Positions 29,062 through 38,749 of a stretch of 64,000 bases of DNA are shown piece by piece. Under the pieces are notes generated by a model. The model made no database searches. It worked only from the letters and a program-made list of their open reading frames with translations, and had not been told where the DNA came from. How positions within the stretch are numbered: position 1 is the stretch's first letter; each line of letters begins with the position of its first letter. A program made the translations under genes and the position numbers. Source of the stretch: Salipaludibacillus sp. LMS25 (GTDB lineage: Bacteria > Bacillota > Bacilli > Bacillales > Salisediminibacteriaceae); contig NZ_CP093299.1 of the NCBI RefSeq assembly GCF_024362805.1, positions 310,001 through 374,000 on the forward strand. The letters are read 5' to 3'.

Positions 29062-30264
29062 TTACCATTCTTCAGTTACTCTGAAAACTGCTGTTATATT
29101 CGCTGTAGTTGTAATGCCACCGACAAATAACGTGATTATTTCATCATCAGGTAGTTCAAGATCAAGCAAGTTTGCAACAGCAAGGTCTCTGCTTACAGCT
29201 CCACCCCCAGAGGCGGCGACACCTTGAAAATAAACCTCTCCATCTACAGTAAAGGCTGTTGCATTATTATTAACTAGAAGGGCCGTTTCATTATTTGGAA
29301 TATTCGTAGTCGCGGTAGGAAAGGTTGAAAAAGCTGTATTTAATTCGCCGCCTAGAATAATCTGAAAGAATATATCCTCGTTTGTAATAATATCAATCCC
29401 TTCTAAGGTAACACTGACTGAATTTGGCCTGGCAGACCCGGCTGGAAACACGGCTTTTCGTTGAAAGGCCAACACAGGTTGCCCAGTCGTTGTTACTGCT
29501 ACTGTCCTGCGTTCTGAAGTTACTCTGAATTCAGGATTAAACTTACCGACAATACTGTATTGTCTGCCGCCTACAAAAATACTTCTTGCTGGGGCAGCAT
29601 TATTATTTGTAATACTTGCACGCAACGGTAAATTAGGGTCAGCAAAGCTTGTTTCATCTTCTGGTTTATACCGATGTACAGTAATTACTTCCTGGGAACC
29701 ATTCTCAGCATTTTGCATGACTATTGCAAATTCGATGACACCATACCCATACCACGTAAAATTTATCTGATATATATTTCCATCTGCAACATCTAGTGTG
29801 AGTCCACTAGGCCCTGTGCCATCAAGGGGATCCACATTCCACATTGCCTGAGGGACATTTTCAATAACCACACCTGCACGAAGGATTATAACCTCTAATC
29901 CCTCAACGCCTTGTTCAAAATACGCTCCATTTACATCATCAAACATTCCCCATTGAAAAACCTGTTCGTCTTCTGGATTTTCAGGAATTCTAACACCAAT
30001 TCCCGCTTGCCCAGCATAACCCGGCATATATCGTCCTCTTTCCGCACTATCCAAAGTAGCAGAGTCTAAAGCATTAGTAGTCACACTAACTTGAAATTCT
30101 GTACTAGTATTAGTGACGGTTCCAGCCCCTGTAGTAATGACAATATCCCGTAAGACTGATAAGCCATAAACAGATTTCAGCTCAATAACAGGTGTTCTTT
30201 GAGAAGTCATCAACTCATTAAATTGAGAATTAACATTAGGTCCAATACCACTTATTATTGTCAT
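29062..30264 (-). CDS. stand-alone copy of the collagen-like protein's C-terminal domain
   Basis: The 400-residue protein lines up from end to end with the last ~395 residues of the large collagen-like protein encoded just upstream. Shared motifs are [84 protein letters not shown], PVFPAGS and the exact end F-V-EEW. It has no signal peptide, no membrane segment and no Gly-X-Y repeats. ATG 30264 follows AAAGGAG by 7 bases. The fold looks all-beta and I cannot assign it to a named family with certainty. It could cap or pair with collagen stalks that lack their own head. Confidence 0.8.
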   Translation of the reverse strand: MTIISGIGPNVNSQFNELMTSQRTPVIELKSVYGLSVLRDIVITTGAGTVTNTSTEFQVSVTTNALDSATLDSAERGRYMPGYAGQAGIGVRIPENPEDEQVFQWGMFDDVNGAYFEQGVEGLEVIILRAGVVIENVPQAMWNVDPLDGTGPSGLTLDVADGNIYQINFTWYGYGVIEFAIVMQNAENGSQEVITVHRYKPEDETSFADPNLPLRASITNNNAAPARSIFVGGRQYSIVGKFNPEFRVTSERRTVAVTTTGQPVLAFQRKAVFPAGSARPNSVSVTLEGIDIITNEDIFFQIILGGELNTAFSTFPTATTNIPNNETALLVNNNATAFTVDGEVYFQGVAASGGGAVSRDLAVANLLDLELPDDEIITLFVGGITTTANITAVFRVTEEW

Positions 30265-30483
30265 TTCCACTCTCCTTTCTATATAGGTTCTGTTAAATCT
30301 TGCAGTTTTTTTGCTTCTTCGCTTACGCGTCGCAAGAAAGATGCTCTGTCTTATTGGTAGAGGAAAAAAACATTCCGCACCTAATGCAAAATTCGATATT
30401 GGTCATATCGACACTAACCATTACATAGCCTTTTTCAAGAGTAAGGTGTGATAGATTTATCACACCTTGTTTTTTTGTACCAT

Positions 30484-33400
30484 TTACCATTCTTCATTTA
30501 CCCTGAATACTGCACTTACAGCTGAAGTTCCTGAAAAAGTTCCGATTACTAAAGTAACTGGCTGTTCTGCAGGTAATTCAAAGGATAAAAGAGAGGCAGT
30601 TGCTAAATCTCTGTTAGCTACACCTTGGGCTCCAGCCATAATACCTTGGTATACAACCTGCCCGTCAATGATAGTGGTAGCTGAGTTATTGACTAGTAAC
30701 GCCGTTTCATTATCGGGTATATCAGTGTTAGTAGTAGGAAAGTTTGTAAAAGCTGTATTTAAAGTTCCGTCGACAACTACTTGAAACCAAGCATCGCTTG
30801 AGCTGACAATATCCACACCTTCCAAAGTAACACTAACCGAGTTTGCTCTTCCTGAACCAGCAGGAAATACAGGTTTTCTTTGGAAGGATAAAACAGGTAG
30901 CCCCCCAGTTCCTACAGTGACTTCCCGTCGATCAGAGGTAATACGGAATTCTGGTCGGAATTCCCCAAGAATACTATATTGTCTTCCTCCAACAAATAAG
31001 CTCCTTACAGCTCCAGCAGTATCGTTATTTGAGATTCGCGCTCGAAGTGGCAGGTTAGGATCTGCTAAGCTCGTTTCTCCACTTGGCTTATAACGGTGTA
31101 CAGCAATTACTTCCTGAGCATTGGTCGTTGGATTTTGCATCACGATGGAAAATTGTATTACACCGTATCCATACCAAGTAAAGTCTATTTGAAATATATT
31201 CCCTTCTGTTAAATCGAGTGTAAGTCCGCTAGGACCAGATCCATCAAGTGGATCAACATTCCAGTTCGCCTGTGACACAAATTCAATTTCAGTTCCTGCT
31301 CTTCTAACCGCAACGAATATTCCATCCGCCACATTTTGTCCGAAGTATGCTCCATTTTCATCATCGAGCATTCCCCATTCAAACACTTGATCGTTTACTG
31401 GTGGTTCTGGTATTCTGACTCCAATCCCTGCCTGGGCTGCATATCCCGGCATATAACGCCCTCGTTCCACACTGTCCAATTCAGCAGAGTCGGCTCCATT
31501 GGTTGTAACACTTACTTCGTATTCAACTGTTGTATTAGTCACTTCACCATTTCCAGTAGTTTCTATAATATCCCGCAGGTCAGAAATACCATAAACAGAA
31601 GTTAATTCTAGGATTGGTGTTCTCTGAGCAGTATTTAATTCATCAAACTGAGAGTTTACGTTTGGCCCTACATCGGTAATTGTAAGCTCATCAGCGATTG
31701 GACCTGTGGCTCCTGTCGGACCGATTGCCCCGGTGGCTCCCGTTGGACCCGTTACTCCGGTTGCGCCTGTTACCCCTGTCGCTCCGGTTGGACCCGTTAC
31801 TCCCGTGGCTCCTGTTGCTCCGGTTGGACCTGTTACTCCTGTGGCTCCCGTTACCCCAGTTGGTCCTGTCGCTCCCGTTGAACCCGTTGCTCCGGTGGCT
31901 CCTGTTGGACCCGTTACTCCCGTGGCTCCTGTTGGACCCGTTGCTCCTGTTGCTCCTGGTACTCCCGTTGCACCTATTGCTCCTGTTACTCCTGTGGCTC
32001 CCGTTACTCCGGTTGCTCCAGTCGCTCCTGTTGCCCCGGTGGCTCCTGTTGCACCGGTGGCTCCGGTCGATCCTGTGGCTCCTGTCAATCCCGTGGCTCC
32101 GGTTGGTCCTGTTGCTCCTGTGACTCCCGTGGCTCCCGTTGCACCTATTGCTCCTGTTGGGCCTGTTACTCCCGTTACCCCGGTTACTCCTGTTACTCCT
32201 GTTGGACCTGTTACACCCGTTGCTCCTGGTACTCCTGTTGCTCCCATTGCACCGGTGGCTCCTGGTGGACCCGTTGCTCCTGTGGCTCCTGTGGCTCCCG
32301 TTGCACCGATTGCTCCTGTTGGACCCGTTACTCCCGTGGCTCCCGTTGCCCCTGTAGGTCCTGTTGCACCGGTGGCTCCGGTTACTCCTGTCGCTCCTGT
32401 TACTCCCGTTGCACCAGTAGGTCCTGTTACTCCCGTTACCCCGGTTGCTCCAGTCGCTCCTGTTGCCCCGGTGGCTCCTGTTGCCCCGGTGGCTCCGGTC
32501 GATCCTGTGGCTCCGGTCGATCCTGTGGCTCCTGTCAATCCCGTGGCTCCGGTTGGACCTGTTGCTCCTGTGACTCCTGTTACTCCCGTTGCTCCTGTTG
32601 CTCCTGTTGCTCCTGTTGCTCCCGGTGCACCTGTTGCTCCTGTTGCTCCTGTTACCCCGGTTACACCTGTTGCTCCCGTTGCTCCTGTTGGACCCGTTAC
32701 TCCCGTGGCTCCTGTCGCTCCCGTTGAACCCATTGCTCCTGGTACTCCCGTTGCACCAGTTGCTCCGGTTGGACCCGTTACTCCCGTGGCTCCCGTTGCC
32801 CCTGTTGGGCCTGTTGCACCGGTGGCTCCGGTGGCTCCCGTTGCACCTATTGCTCCCGTTGCCCCTGTTGCTCCCGTTGCACCTATTGCTCCCGTTGCAC
32901 CTGTTGCTCCCGTTGCACCTATTGCTCCGGTTGGACCCGTTACTCCCGTGGCTCCGGTGGCTCCCGTTGGACCCGTTACTCCGGTTGGTCCTGTTACCCC
33001 GGTGGCTCCTGTTGCACCTGTTGCTCCTGTTACTCCCGTGGCTCCGGTTGGTCCTGTTACTCCCGTTGAACCCGTTGCCCCTGTGGCTCCCGTGGCTCCT
33101 GTTGGGCCTGTTGGGCCTGCTGGACCAGGTGGGCCTGTAATCCCAGACCCATTTGTCGCTTCTAAGACTTCCACATTATCTACCAGAACTGCCGGTGCAT
33201 TAATAGCAGCTATTTCCTTAGTGATTCTCACCTCGGCATGAGTTGCATTAGAAGGAGAAACAACTGAATTTTGATACACAAATTTCCAAACATCTTCTTC
33301 TACCGTCGGAATTGTCCCATATCTAATCAGAACAAACAGCCCTGTTCCTACTACTTCATCAAACTCATTTAAAAAAGAGACATGTAAAGTGATTTCAGGA

Positions 33401-33627
33401 CTTGCTTGTAAACCTTGTTTTGACATAGACACCAATAACTCATACTGATTGCCTGGTTGTACAGGAATAACTTGTGAAATAAATGCTGTTATTGAGCCAC
33501 TAGAAAATCGAGCAGCAAATTGACCAGTATGAGGGGTGACAACAGTAACTGTTGTGTTTAAAAAATGCCAATTAGCTAACGTTCCTGTTTCAAATCCCCC
33601 ATTAACAACCAGATTTTGAATGGACAC
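30484..33627 (-). CDS. large collagen-like exosporium-type glycoprotein (BclA-like)
   Basis: The 1,047-residue protein has three parts: an NTTRR-F1-like N-terminal domain (residues 1-160: [41 protein letters not shown]), about 160 Gly-X-Y triplets (165-650) dominated by GAT, GPT and GVT, and a C-terminal beta-rich domain of about 395 residues that recurs as the neighbouring protein. Thr fills most Y positions, so dense O-glycosylation is expected, as in BclA. GTG 33627 is chosen because GAGAAGG lies just ahead; a longer frame from 33660 overlaps this site. No signal peptide and no BclA-type N-terminal targeting motif were seen. Confidence 0.88.
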   Translation of the reverse strand: MSIQNLVVNGGFETGTLANWHFLNTTVTVVTPHTGQFAARFSSGSITAFISQVIPVQPGNQYELLVSMSKQGLQASPEITLHVSFLNEFDEVVGTGLFVLIRYGTIPTVEEDVWKFVYQNSVVSPSNATHAEVRITKEIAAINAPAVLVDNVEVLEATNGSGITGPPGPAGPTGPTGATGATGATGSTGVTGPTGATGVTGATGATGATGVTGPTGVTGPTGATGATGVTGPTGAIGATGATGATGAIGATGATGATGAIGATGATGATGATGPTGATGATGVTGPTGATGATGVPGAMGSTGATGATGVTGPTGATGATGVTGVTGATGATGAPGATGATGATGATGVTGVTGATGPTGATGLTGATGSTGATGSTGATGATGATGATGATGATGVTGVTGPTGATGVTGATGVTGATGATGPTGATGATGVTGPTGAIGATGATGATGATGPPGATGAMGATGVPGATGVTGPTGVTGVTGVTGVTGPTGAIGATGATGVTGATGPTGATGLTGATGSTGATGATGATGATGATGATGVTGATGVTGAIGATGVPGATGATGPTGATGVTGPTGATGATGSTGATGPTGVTGATGVTGPTGATGATGVTGPTGATGVTGATGVTGPTGATGAIGPTGATGPIADELTITDVGPNVNSQFDELNTAQRTPILELTSVYGISDLRDIIETTGNGEVTNTTVEYEVSVTTNGADSAELDSVERGRYMPGYAAQAGIGVRIPEPPVNDQVFEWGMLDDENGAYFGQNVADGIFVAVRRAGTEIEFVSQANWNVDPLDGSGPSGLTLDLTEGNIFQIDFTWYGYGVIQFSIVMQNPTTNAQEVIAVHRYKPSGETSLADPNLPLRARISNNDTAGAVRSLFVGGRQYSILGEFRPEFRITSDRREVTVGTGGLPVLSFQRKPVFPAGSGRANSVSVTLEGVDIVSSSDAWFQVVVDGTLNTAFTNFPTTNTDIPDNETALLVNNSATTIIDGQVVYQGIMAGAQGVANRDLATASLLSFELPAEQPVTLVIGTFSGTSAVSAVFRVNEEW
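31690..33140. repeat. Gly-X-Y coding repeat region of the large collagen-like gene
   Basis: About 1,450 bases of 9-base-based units (GGNGCNACN, GGNCCNACN, GGNGTNACN on the coding strand). Several longer blocks recur, for example the [10 protein letters not shown] and [10 protein letters not shown] series, a sign of segmental duplication inside the stalk. Confidence 0.8.
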
Positions 33628-33824
33628 TAACCTTCTCTCCCTCCCCAAACTTAATGACAATTCAGCCCTCTTACTCGCTTATTAATCATCGTGACAAATC
33701 TCTCGTCATATACTATGGAGGAGAATTTTGATGGTATATGCTCACGTCTAGGGATCGCGTTTAATTATTTTTGTTCGTAGTCTTACAATATGAACCTCTC
33801 CACATCCAACTTCTTACAAACATC

Positions 33825-33880
33825 ATAAAGCTAAGCTTCAATCAGTGGGGGTTTTACTGCCCCTTAAGAGTGGGATAAAA
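33825..33880 (+). repeat. intergenic repeat family A, copy 6 (short form)
   Basis: ATAAAGCTAAGCTTCAATCAGTGGG joins directly to GGTTTTACTGCCCCTTAAGAGTGGGATAAA. The whole middle is gone. The junction lies where the two arms GTGGGAGTTTT and GTGGGGGTTTT of the full form are similar, so a deletion between short direct repeats explains it. Copy 7 has the same junction. Confidence 0.85.
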
Positions 33881-33985
33881 CGACCCTTCAATCAGGACAT
33901 TAGCGTCCTTATCTCCGGCCTATATAGATTTATCTCTCTTCTCTATTTTGACGCAGGCGTTTTTCGGACGATTATCTGTGATAAA
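33874..33985 (+). repeat. intergenic repeat family B, copy 6 (short form)
   Basis: ATAAAACGACCCTTCAATCAGGACATTAGCG: the first hairpin is lost by joining its CAATCAG to the later GAATCAG. The second half is complete to ATTATCTGTGATAAA. It follows the family A short form directly. Confidence 0.8.
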
Positions 33986-34018
33986 AAAAAAGAGCCGACA
34001 GGAGCGGCCCTATTACTA
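33986..34018 (-). terminator. terminator of the sugar-nucleotide operon
   Basis: On the reverse strand GGGCCG, loop CTCCTGT, CGGCTC (one G-U pair), then nine T. It lies a few bases past the acetyltransferase stop and touches the family B repeat. Confidence 0.75.
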
Positions 34019-34021
34019 CTA

Positions 34022-34717
34022 TTATCTCTTTAACGTATTAGCTGGATTTCCTACACTTGTAGTGTAGGGTGGCACATCTTTTGTTACAACCGCCCCAGCC
34101 CCGACAACTGCTTTTTCTCCAATTATGATCCCAGGAAGCAATGTGACATTGTTTCCTATTTTAGCTCCCTTTTTTATAAAAGGACCTTGATGGCAGTAGT
34201 TCCCTTCCCCCATATATTTATCGTTAGAGGAGGAAACACATGGCCCTATAAAGACATCATCTTCTATCGTCATATCAGCAGTCACATAACTACCTGTTTG
34301 TATGGTGACTCGCTTTCCGATGACCGTATTATTTTCAATTGTGGCACTCCTGCCAATAATACTCGTACTTCCAACAGATGTTTTCTCCCTAATGCTAGCT
34401 AAATCTCCTATAAATGCATCATCAGCTACTACAACACCACGATATAACACCACATTATCTCCTATCGTGACGTTATGACCAATTTTTAAAGGTTCAAGTG
34501 TAGATACTGGTTTTCTAGCCATTTTTTTATTAGTCGATGGCGTTTTCCCCAATGAGGTGAGATTGCCAATCGTGACATTATCTCCTATAACGGTTTCCGC
34601 TTTTATCACAACATGATGACCGATCGTGACATTTTCTCCGATAATAACTCCCTTCTCAATAACAACATGCTCTCCAATCGAACTGTTTTTCCCTATCTCC
34701 ACGTTTTCATAAATCAT
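34022..34717 (-). CDS. wbpD: left-handed beta-helix N-acetyltransferase (WbpD-like)
   Basis: The 231-residue acyltransferase is built almost wholly of hexapeptide repeats (IGENVTIGHHVVIK, IGDNVTIGNLTSLG, IGHNVTIGDNVVLY and so on). The C-terminal part GPFIKKGAKIGNNVTLLPGIIIGEKAVVGAGAVVTKDVPPY matches the WbpD/WlbB group, which acetylates the 3-amino group of UDP-2-acetamido-3-amino-glucuronate. The start ATG overlaps the stop of the dehydrogenase gene as TAATG, so the genes are co-translated. It is the third gene of the operon. Confidence 0.8.
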   Translation of the reverse strand: MIYENVEIGKNSSIGEHVVIEKGVIIGENVTIGHHVVIKAETVIGDNVTIGNLTSLGKTPSTNKKMARKPVSTLEPLKIGHNVTIGDNVVLYRGVVVADDAFIGDLASIREKTSVGSTSIIGRSATIENNTVIGKRVTIQTGSYVTADMTIEDDVFIGPCVSSSNDKYMGEGNYCHQGPFIKKGAKIGNNVTLLPGIIIGEKAVVGAGAVVTKDVPPYTTSVGNPANTLKR

Positions 34718-35781
34718 TAGCAACTTCCCTTCATATCACTTGTGGAAAAGCTTTCTATAGGAAATGTTATAACGTTATTTTTAAGGTGTGATAAATACAG
34801 CCCACCAATCACTTCAAACGCTTTTTTTCCTTCAACACAAGACATTTTAACTGATTTCGTCGTTTTTATGGACTTAACAAAATCCTCATACATATACTCA
34901 TGCTCTCTAGTATCATTCATAAGTAAGTTTAATTCCTTTTCTATTTCTGGATGCGACTCTACAAAACAGCGCTCCAATTGATCAAGTGCTCCCTTCAAGC
35001 TGATCGTGGCTTTGTCGCACACTAGCGTTAGTTCATAACCTAAATTGTTCGGTAATGTGACTGAATTGGCATCGAGCACCGCTCTCGCACCATTTTCGAA
35101 TTGTAAAACACCTGACGCCACATCTTCTGTTTCTTTAAATGGCAAGTATCGTCCTATCTGTCCATAAACGCTGTGAACATCGCCTAACAGCCAAATGAGC
35201 AAATCGATTAAGTGGATGCCTTGATTGACCAACATCCCTCCGTCTTTATCCCAACTCCCACGCCATGCGGCAGAGGAATAATAATGTTTAGGCCTATAAA
35301 TTTTTAAAGAGGCTGTGCCATAGTAGGGCTTACCTATAACCCCTTCATCCATCAACCATTTTATTTTTTGAAAGACAGGCCGATAACGGAGCTGGTGACA
35401 TACGAGGACGACATTATTTGTTAAACGTTGAAGGTTGATTAATTCATCCGTGTCCTGTAAAGACAAGGCAATAGGCTTTTCTAACATCACGTGCTTACCT
35501 GCTTTTAATGCTTCCTTTGCCACAGTGGCATGCATTGATGATAAAAGTGCCACGACGACTGCATCCACATCTTCCCTTTTAATGAGCGCTTTGTAATCGT
35601 TTAGTTTTGTAATAAAAGTTTGATCACCAGTAAGAGTACGATAACGTTCAACTGCCTCACTCATCTTGTCATCATCCACATCACTAACTGCTCTTAACTG
35701 CACAGAATCCACGTTAGCAATCGTTTTCAGATGTTTGCGAGAGATAGCGCCACATCCAATTAAGCCAATTGCGATACTCAT
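34717..35781 (-). CDS. wbpB: Gfo/Idh/MocA sugar-nucleotide dehydrogenase (WbpB-like)
   Basis: The 354-residue NAD-dependent oxidoreductase has the N-terminal Rossmann motif GLIGCGAISRKHLKTI and the signature EKPIALSLQDTDELI with the catalytic Lys, then GGMLVNQGIHLIDLLIWLLG. In WbpB/WlbA the substrate is UDP-GlcNAcA, oxidised at C3 to the 3-keto sugar that the partner aminotransferase then uses. ATG overlaps the previous stop as TGATG. The context (aminotransferase, acetyltransferase, 6-dehydrogenase) supports this over inositol dehydrogenase. Confidence 0.8.
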   Translation of the reverse strand: MSIAIGLIGCGAISRKHLKTIANVDSVQLRAVSDVDDDKMSEAVERYRTLTGDQTFITKLNDYKALIKREDVDAVVVALLSSMHATVAKEALKAGKHVMLEKPIALSLQDTDELINLQRLTNNVVLVCHQLRYRPVFQKIKWLMDEGVIGKPYYGTASLKIYRPKHYYSSAAWRGSWDKDGGMLVNQGIHLIDLLIWLLGDVHSVYGQIGRYLPFKETEDVASGVLQFENGARAVLDANSVTLPNNLGYELTLVCDKATISLKGALDQLERCFVESHPEIEKELNLLMNDTREHEYMYEDFVKSIKTTKSVKMSCVEGKKAFEVIGGLYLSHLKNNVITFPIESFSTSDMKGSC

Positions 35782-36884
35782 CACTTATCCACTGCCTTTT
35801 TTATAGCTTCAATGACTCGATCCTGTTCAGTAACGGTTAAATAAGGATGCATCGGTATGGCAAATAATTGAGCAGATAATGTTTCAGCTACCGGTAAATC
35901 TCCTTTTTTATACCCGAGTTGTTGATAAACCTGCTGTAAATGGAGGCATCGAGGGTAATAGATACCAGTCGCTATGTCTTCTTTATTTAAAAAGGCCGTC
36001 ACGTTATCTCTTTTAGGTGAAGATAGGCAATATAAATGGAAAACGTGCTTACATTCTTCTGAAACAAATGGAACTGTGATGCCCTTCACATGATGTAACG
36101 ATGCAGTATATTTGTCAGCTAAACTAATACGATTAGCGTTCCATTCATCTATTTTCTGTAAGCAAACGAGCAGTATTGCTGCATGTAGTTCGTCTAATCT
36201 GCTGTTATAACCAATACGGTCATGATAATATTTCTTAGTGCTCCCATGTACCCGCAACATACGGAGCTTAGTAGCTAATCGTTTATCCGAGGTCACGACC
36301 ATCCCTGCATCACCTAATGTCCCGAGATTTTTTGTTGGGAAAAAAGAAAAGCAGGCCACATCTCCTAAACTTCCAGCTTGGCGTTGTTTATACGTTGCGC
36401 CAAAAGCTTGACAAGCATCTTCAATAACATAAAGGTTATACTTTTTAGCTATTTCATTGATTTTTTCCATATGCGCTGGCTGGCCAAATAAATGGACGGG
36501 TATAATCGCTTTAGTCGCTTCCGTAATCTTATTTTCTAGACATTCAGGGTTCAAATTATACGTTTTTTCATCCACATCTATAAATACCGGTGTGGCCCCG
36601 ACACGCGTAATTGCTTCAGCTGTTGCAAAAAACGTAAAAGGGGTTGTTATGACCTCATCCCCCGCACTTATTCCATATGCTTCTAGTGTTAACACAAGGG
36701 CATCTGTTCCATTGGCTACTGCCACAGCTTCTTCTACTTGTAATCGTTCGGCCACTTCCTCCTCAAGTTTTTTCACATGAGTTCCTAAAATATATTGACC
36801 ACTTTCAATGACTTTTTCAACTTCCGCTAAAATATCCGTTTTAATTGTACTGAATTGTCGCTTTAAATCAATAAGTGACACCAT
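35781..36884 (-). CDS. wbpE: DegT/DnrJ/EryC1 aminotransferase (WbpE-like)
   Basis: The 367-residue PLP-dependent sugar aminotransferase has the motifs SLIDLKRQFSTIK at the start, TPFTFFATAEAI, IPVHLFGQPAHM, IEDACQAFGATY and the PLP Lys in SFFPTKNLGTLGDAG, then HDRIGYNSRLDELHAAIL. It should convert the 3-keto UDP-sugar to the 3-amino form with glutamate as donor. ATG 36884 follows GAGGGGAAAAAAG. It is the first gene of a tightly overlapping three-gene operon and is divergent from the 6-dehydrogenase gene. Confidence 0.85.
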   Translation of the reverse strand: MVSLIDLKRQFSTIKTDILAEVEKVIESGQYILGTHVKKLEEEVAERLQVEEAVAVANGTDALVLTLEAYGISAGDEVITTPFTFFATAEAITRVGATPVFIDVDEKTYNLNPECLENKITEATKAIIPVHLFGQPAHMEKINEIAKKYNLYVIEDACQAFGATYKQRQAGSLGDVACFSFFPTKNLGTLGDAGMVVTSDKRLATKLRMLRVHGSTKKYYHDRIGYNSRLDELHAAILLVCLQKIDEWNANRISLADKYTASLHHVKGITVPFVSEECKHVFHLYCLSSPKRDNVTAFLNKEDIATGIYYPRCLHLQQVYQQLGYKKGDLPVAETLSAQLFAIPMHPYLTVTEQDRVIEAIKKAVDK

Positions 36885-37000
36885 CTTTTTTCCCCTCTTC
36901 ACTTGAAATTTTAATGGATGACTCCTTTTTTACATACTCTGTTTAGCTTATGAAGGGAAAACATATGTGACACGGCATTGACCTACTAACAAGCTTTCAT

Positions 37001-37046
37001 TACGAAAAAAGACAGATAGCTGTTAGCCAACTGCCTTTTTTTTATA
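37001..37046. terminator. terminator-like hairpin between divergent sugar genes
   Basis: AAAAAAGACAGATAGCT, loop GTT, AGCCAACTGCCTTTTTTTT. The stem has a few mismatches, with A and T runs on both sides. It lies between two divergent genes, so it may shield them from readthrough or act as an attenuator. Confidence 0.45.
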
Positions 37047-37117
37047 TAGCGGATGCACCCTCTCATCTTTTACATCATATATCGTAATAGCTTGACATGA
37101 CAGAAAGGATAATGATG

Positions 37118-38434
37118 ATGAAGGAAAAACAACTGCCCCACCCTTATAAGGGCAAAACAAAGGTAGGTGTCGTAGGACTTGGTTATGTCGGATTACCAGT
37201 AGCAGTTGGCTTTGCAGAAAAATACCCTGTTACAGGTTATGACATTAATCATAAACGGATCGAAGCATTAAAGTTGAGAAAAGATACGACCGGAGAGGTG
37301 ACCACTGAACAATTAAATAATACTAACCTCACATTCACTATTGATGAAAAGGCGCTTAAACCGTGTAATTTTATCATTGTCACAGTCCCAACACCGATTA
37401 GCGAAGCAAATACCCCTGATTTATCTCATTTACAAAAAGCATCGGCTATAGTAGGAAACCAATTAACAGAAGGGGATATCGTCGTTTATGAATCAACCGT
37501 GTACCCTGGGGTGACGGAAGACATATGTCTGCCAATTTTAGAAGCACATTCAAATATGAAAGCAGGGGTAGATTTTGACGTAGGTTATTCACCTGAACGG
37601 ATTAATCCAGGTGATAAAGAACATACTTTTTCATCTATCGAAAAGGTCGTTTCTGCCCAAAACGACGAGGCGTTAAAAAAAATAGATGACATGTATCGAA
37701 GTATTTTAAAGGCACCTGTTACGCAAGCAGCATCGATTAAAGTAGCTGAAGCATCTAAAATCGTTGAAAACACCCAACGGGACATTAATATCGCGTTAAT
37801 GAATGAGCTGTTTTACATGTTTCATCATATGGATATTAATACATGTGATGTTTTAAAAGCGTCACGTTCAAAATGGAACTTTCTTCCCTTCACACCCGGT
37901 CTCGTAGGTGGTCACTGTATTGGCGTGGACCCATATTATCTTATTCACAAAGCTAAAATATGCGGATATGAGTCAGAACTCATGGCTGCTGCCAGAAAAA
38001 TCAATGATTATATGCCCACATATCTCGTTAACTGTATTGCCAATCAACTAATAGAAAATAATATATGCCCTAACGACTGCCATATAACTGTTTTTGGTAT
38101 CACATTTAAAGAAAATGTGCCTGACCTTCGTAATTCAAAGGCTGTGGAGATGATTAATCAATTAACAACACTTGGGTTATCTGTCGCTATTTACGACCCT
38201 CTGGCAGATAGAGAAGAAGCGAAAGACCGATATGGTCTCTCCCTTAAACTAGCAGAGGAAATTCCGCCTGCAAATATGCTTATTTTAGCCGTTCCTCACG
38301 ATGAGTTTTTATCTATGAATACGGAGGATTACCTTCCATTTCTCAAAAACAATCGTGATGTGATCGTATTTGATATTAAAAATAGTCTAGAAAATAAAAC
38401 GTTTCCTGACCACGTCAATGTTTGGACACTTTAA
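37118..38434 (+). CDS. wbpA: UDP-N-acetylhexosamine 6-dehydrogenase (WbpA/WbpO/TviB-like)
   Basis: The 438-residue NAD-dependent enzyme oxidises C6 of UDP-GlcNAc or UDP-GalNAc to the uronic acid. Motifs: VGVVGLGYVGLPVA (NAD site), YESTVYPGVTED, GYSPERINPGD, KVVSAQ, the ASRSKWNFLPFTPGLVGGHCIGVDPYYL segment with the catalytic Cys, and FGITFKENVPDLRNSK. GYSPERINPGD sets the HexNAc-specific branch apart from UDP-glucose dehydrogenase. Three ATG codons in a row lie behind AGAAAGG; I took the third (9-base spacing), and the others would add 1-2 residues. With the divergent operon it completes a route to UDP-GlcNAc(3NAc)A. Confidence 0.85.
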   Translation: MKEKQLPHPYKGKTKVGVVGLGYVGLPVAVGFAEKYPVTGYDINHKRIEALKLRKDTTGEVTTEQLNNTNLTFTIDEKALKPCNFIIVTVPTPISEANTPDLSHLQKASAIVGNQLTEGDIVVYESTVYPGVTEDICLPILEAHSNMKAGVDFDVGYSPERINPGDKEHTFSSIEKVVSAQNDEALKKIDDMYRSILKAPVTQAASIKVAEASKIVENTQRDINIALMNELFYMFHHMDINTCDVLKASRSKWNFLPFTPGLVGGHCIGVDPYYLIHKAKICGYESELMAAARKINDYMPTYLVNCIANQLIENNICPNDCHITVFGITFKENVPDLRNSKAVEMINQLTTLGLSVAIYDPLADREEAKDRYGLSLKLAEEIPPANMLILAVPHDEFLSMNTEDYLPFLKNNRDVIVFDIKNSLENKTFPDHVNVWTL

Positions 38435-38749
38435 GTAACAAGACTCTTAACGGAGATATGATTGCCTTATTTTAAGTGACTAGCGTTCATCTACCGGATG
38501 AAAAGCTTACTTCTATCACACTAGTTAAACATCTTGACATAGCTATCATAGAAATAGCTTTATGCAATCACCTTTTTGCAAACTGTGAATAGAGTAAATT
38601 AAATATAAAAGCCTATCGGACTACACATTCAATAGTCAAAAGCCCGTTTTGATGAGAATGATTATCTACCAGCATTGTTATAGTAACAAGTCAGTCATTT
38701 GCCACATATTGTGTAAATGAATCAAATTTATTGAAAAGGAGTAGATGAC
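38435..38749 (+). other. promoter region of the Cys-containing spore-type gene
   Basis: About 315 bases without an ORF. A TTGACA hexamer occurs at about 38534 but lacks a well-spaced -10. Just before the gene, CATATTGTG is reminiscent of a sigma-K type -10, but this is weak. No strong terminator was seen for the dehydrogenase gene. Confidence 0.3.

Noticed and set aside
29062..30264. Prophage tail-fibre gene
   Set aside because: No other phage gene is present; the domain is shared with a neighbouring collagen-like protein with an NTTRR-F1-like head, and the context is sporulation.
31690..33140. Periodic repeats that could suggest a CRISPR array
   Set aside because: The periodicity is 9 bases and its multiples, lies inside a coding frame, and lacks unique spacers and cas genes.
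31698..33241. Plus-strand frames of 511, 183 and 141 residues over the large collagen gene
   Set aside because: Same artefact of the Gly-X-Y repeat; compositions such as Leu-Leu-Pro or Pro-Val-Ala are frame shadows.
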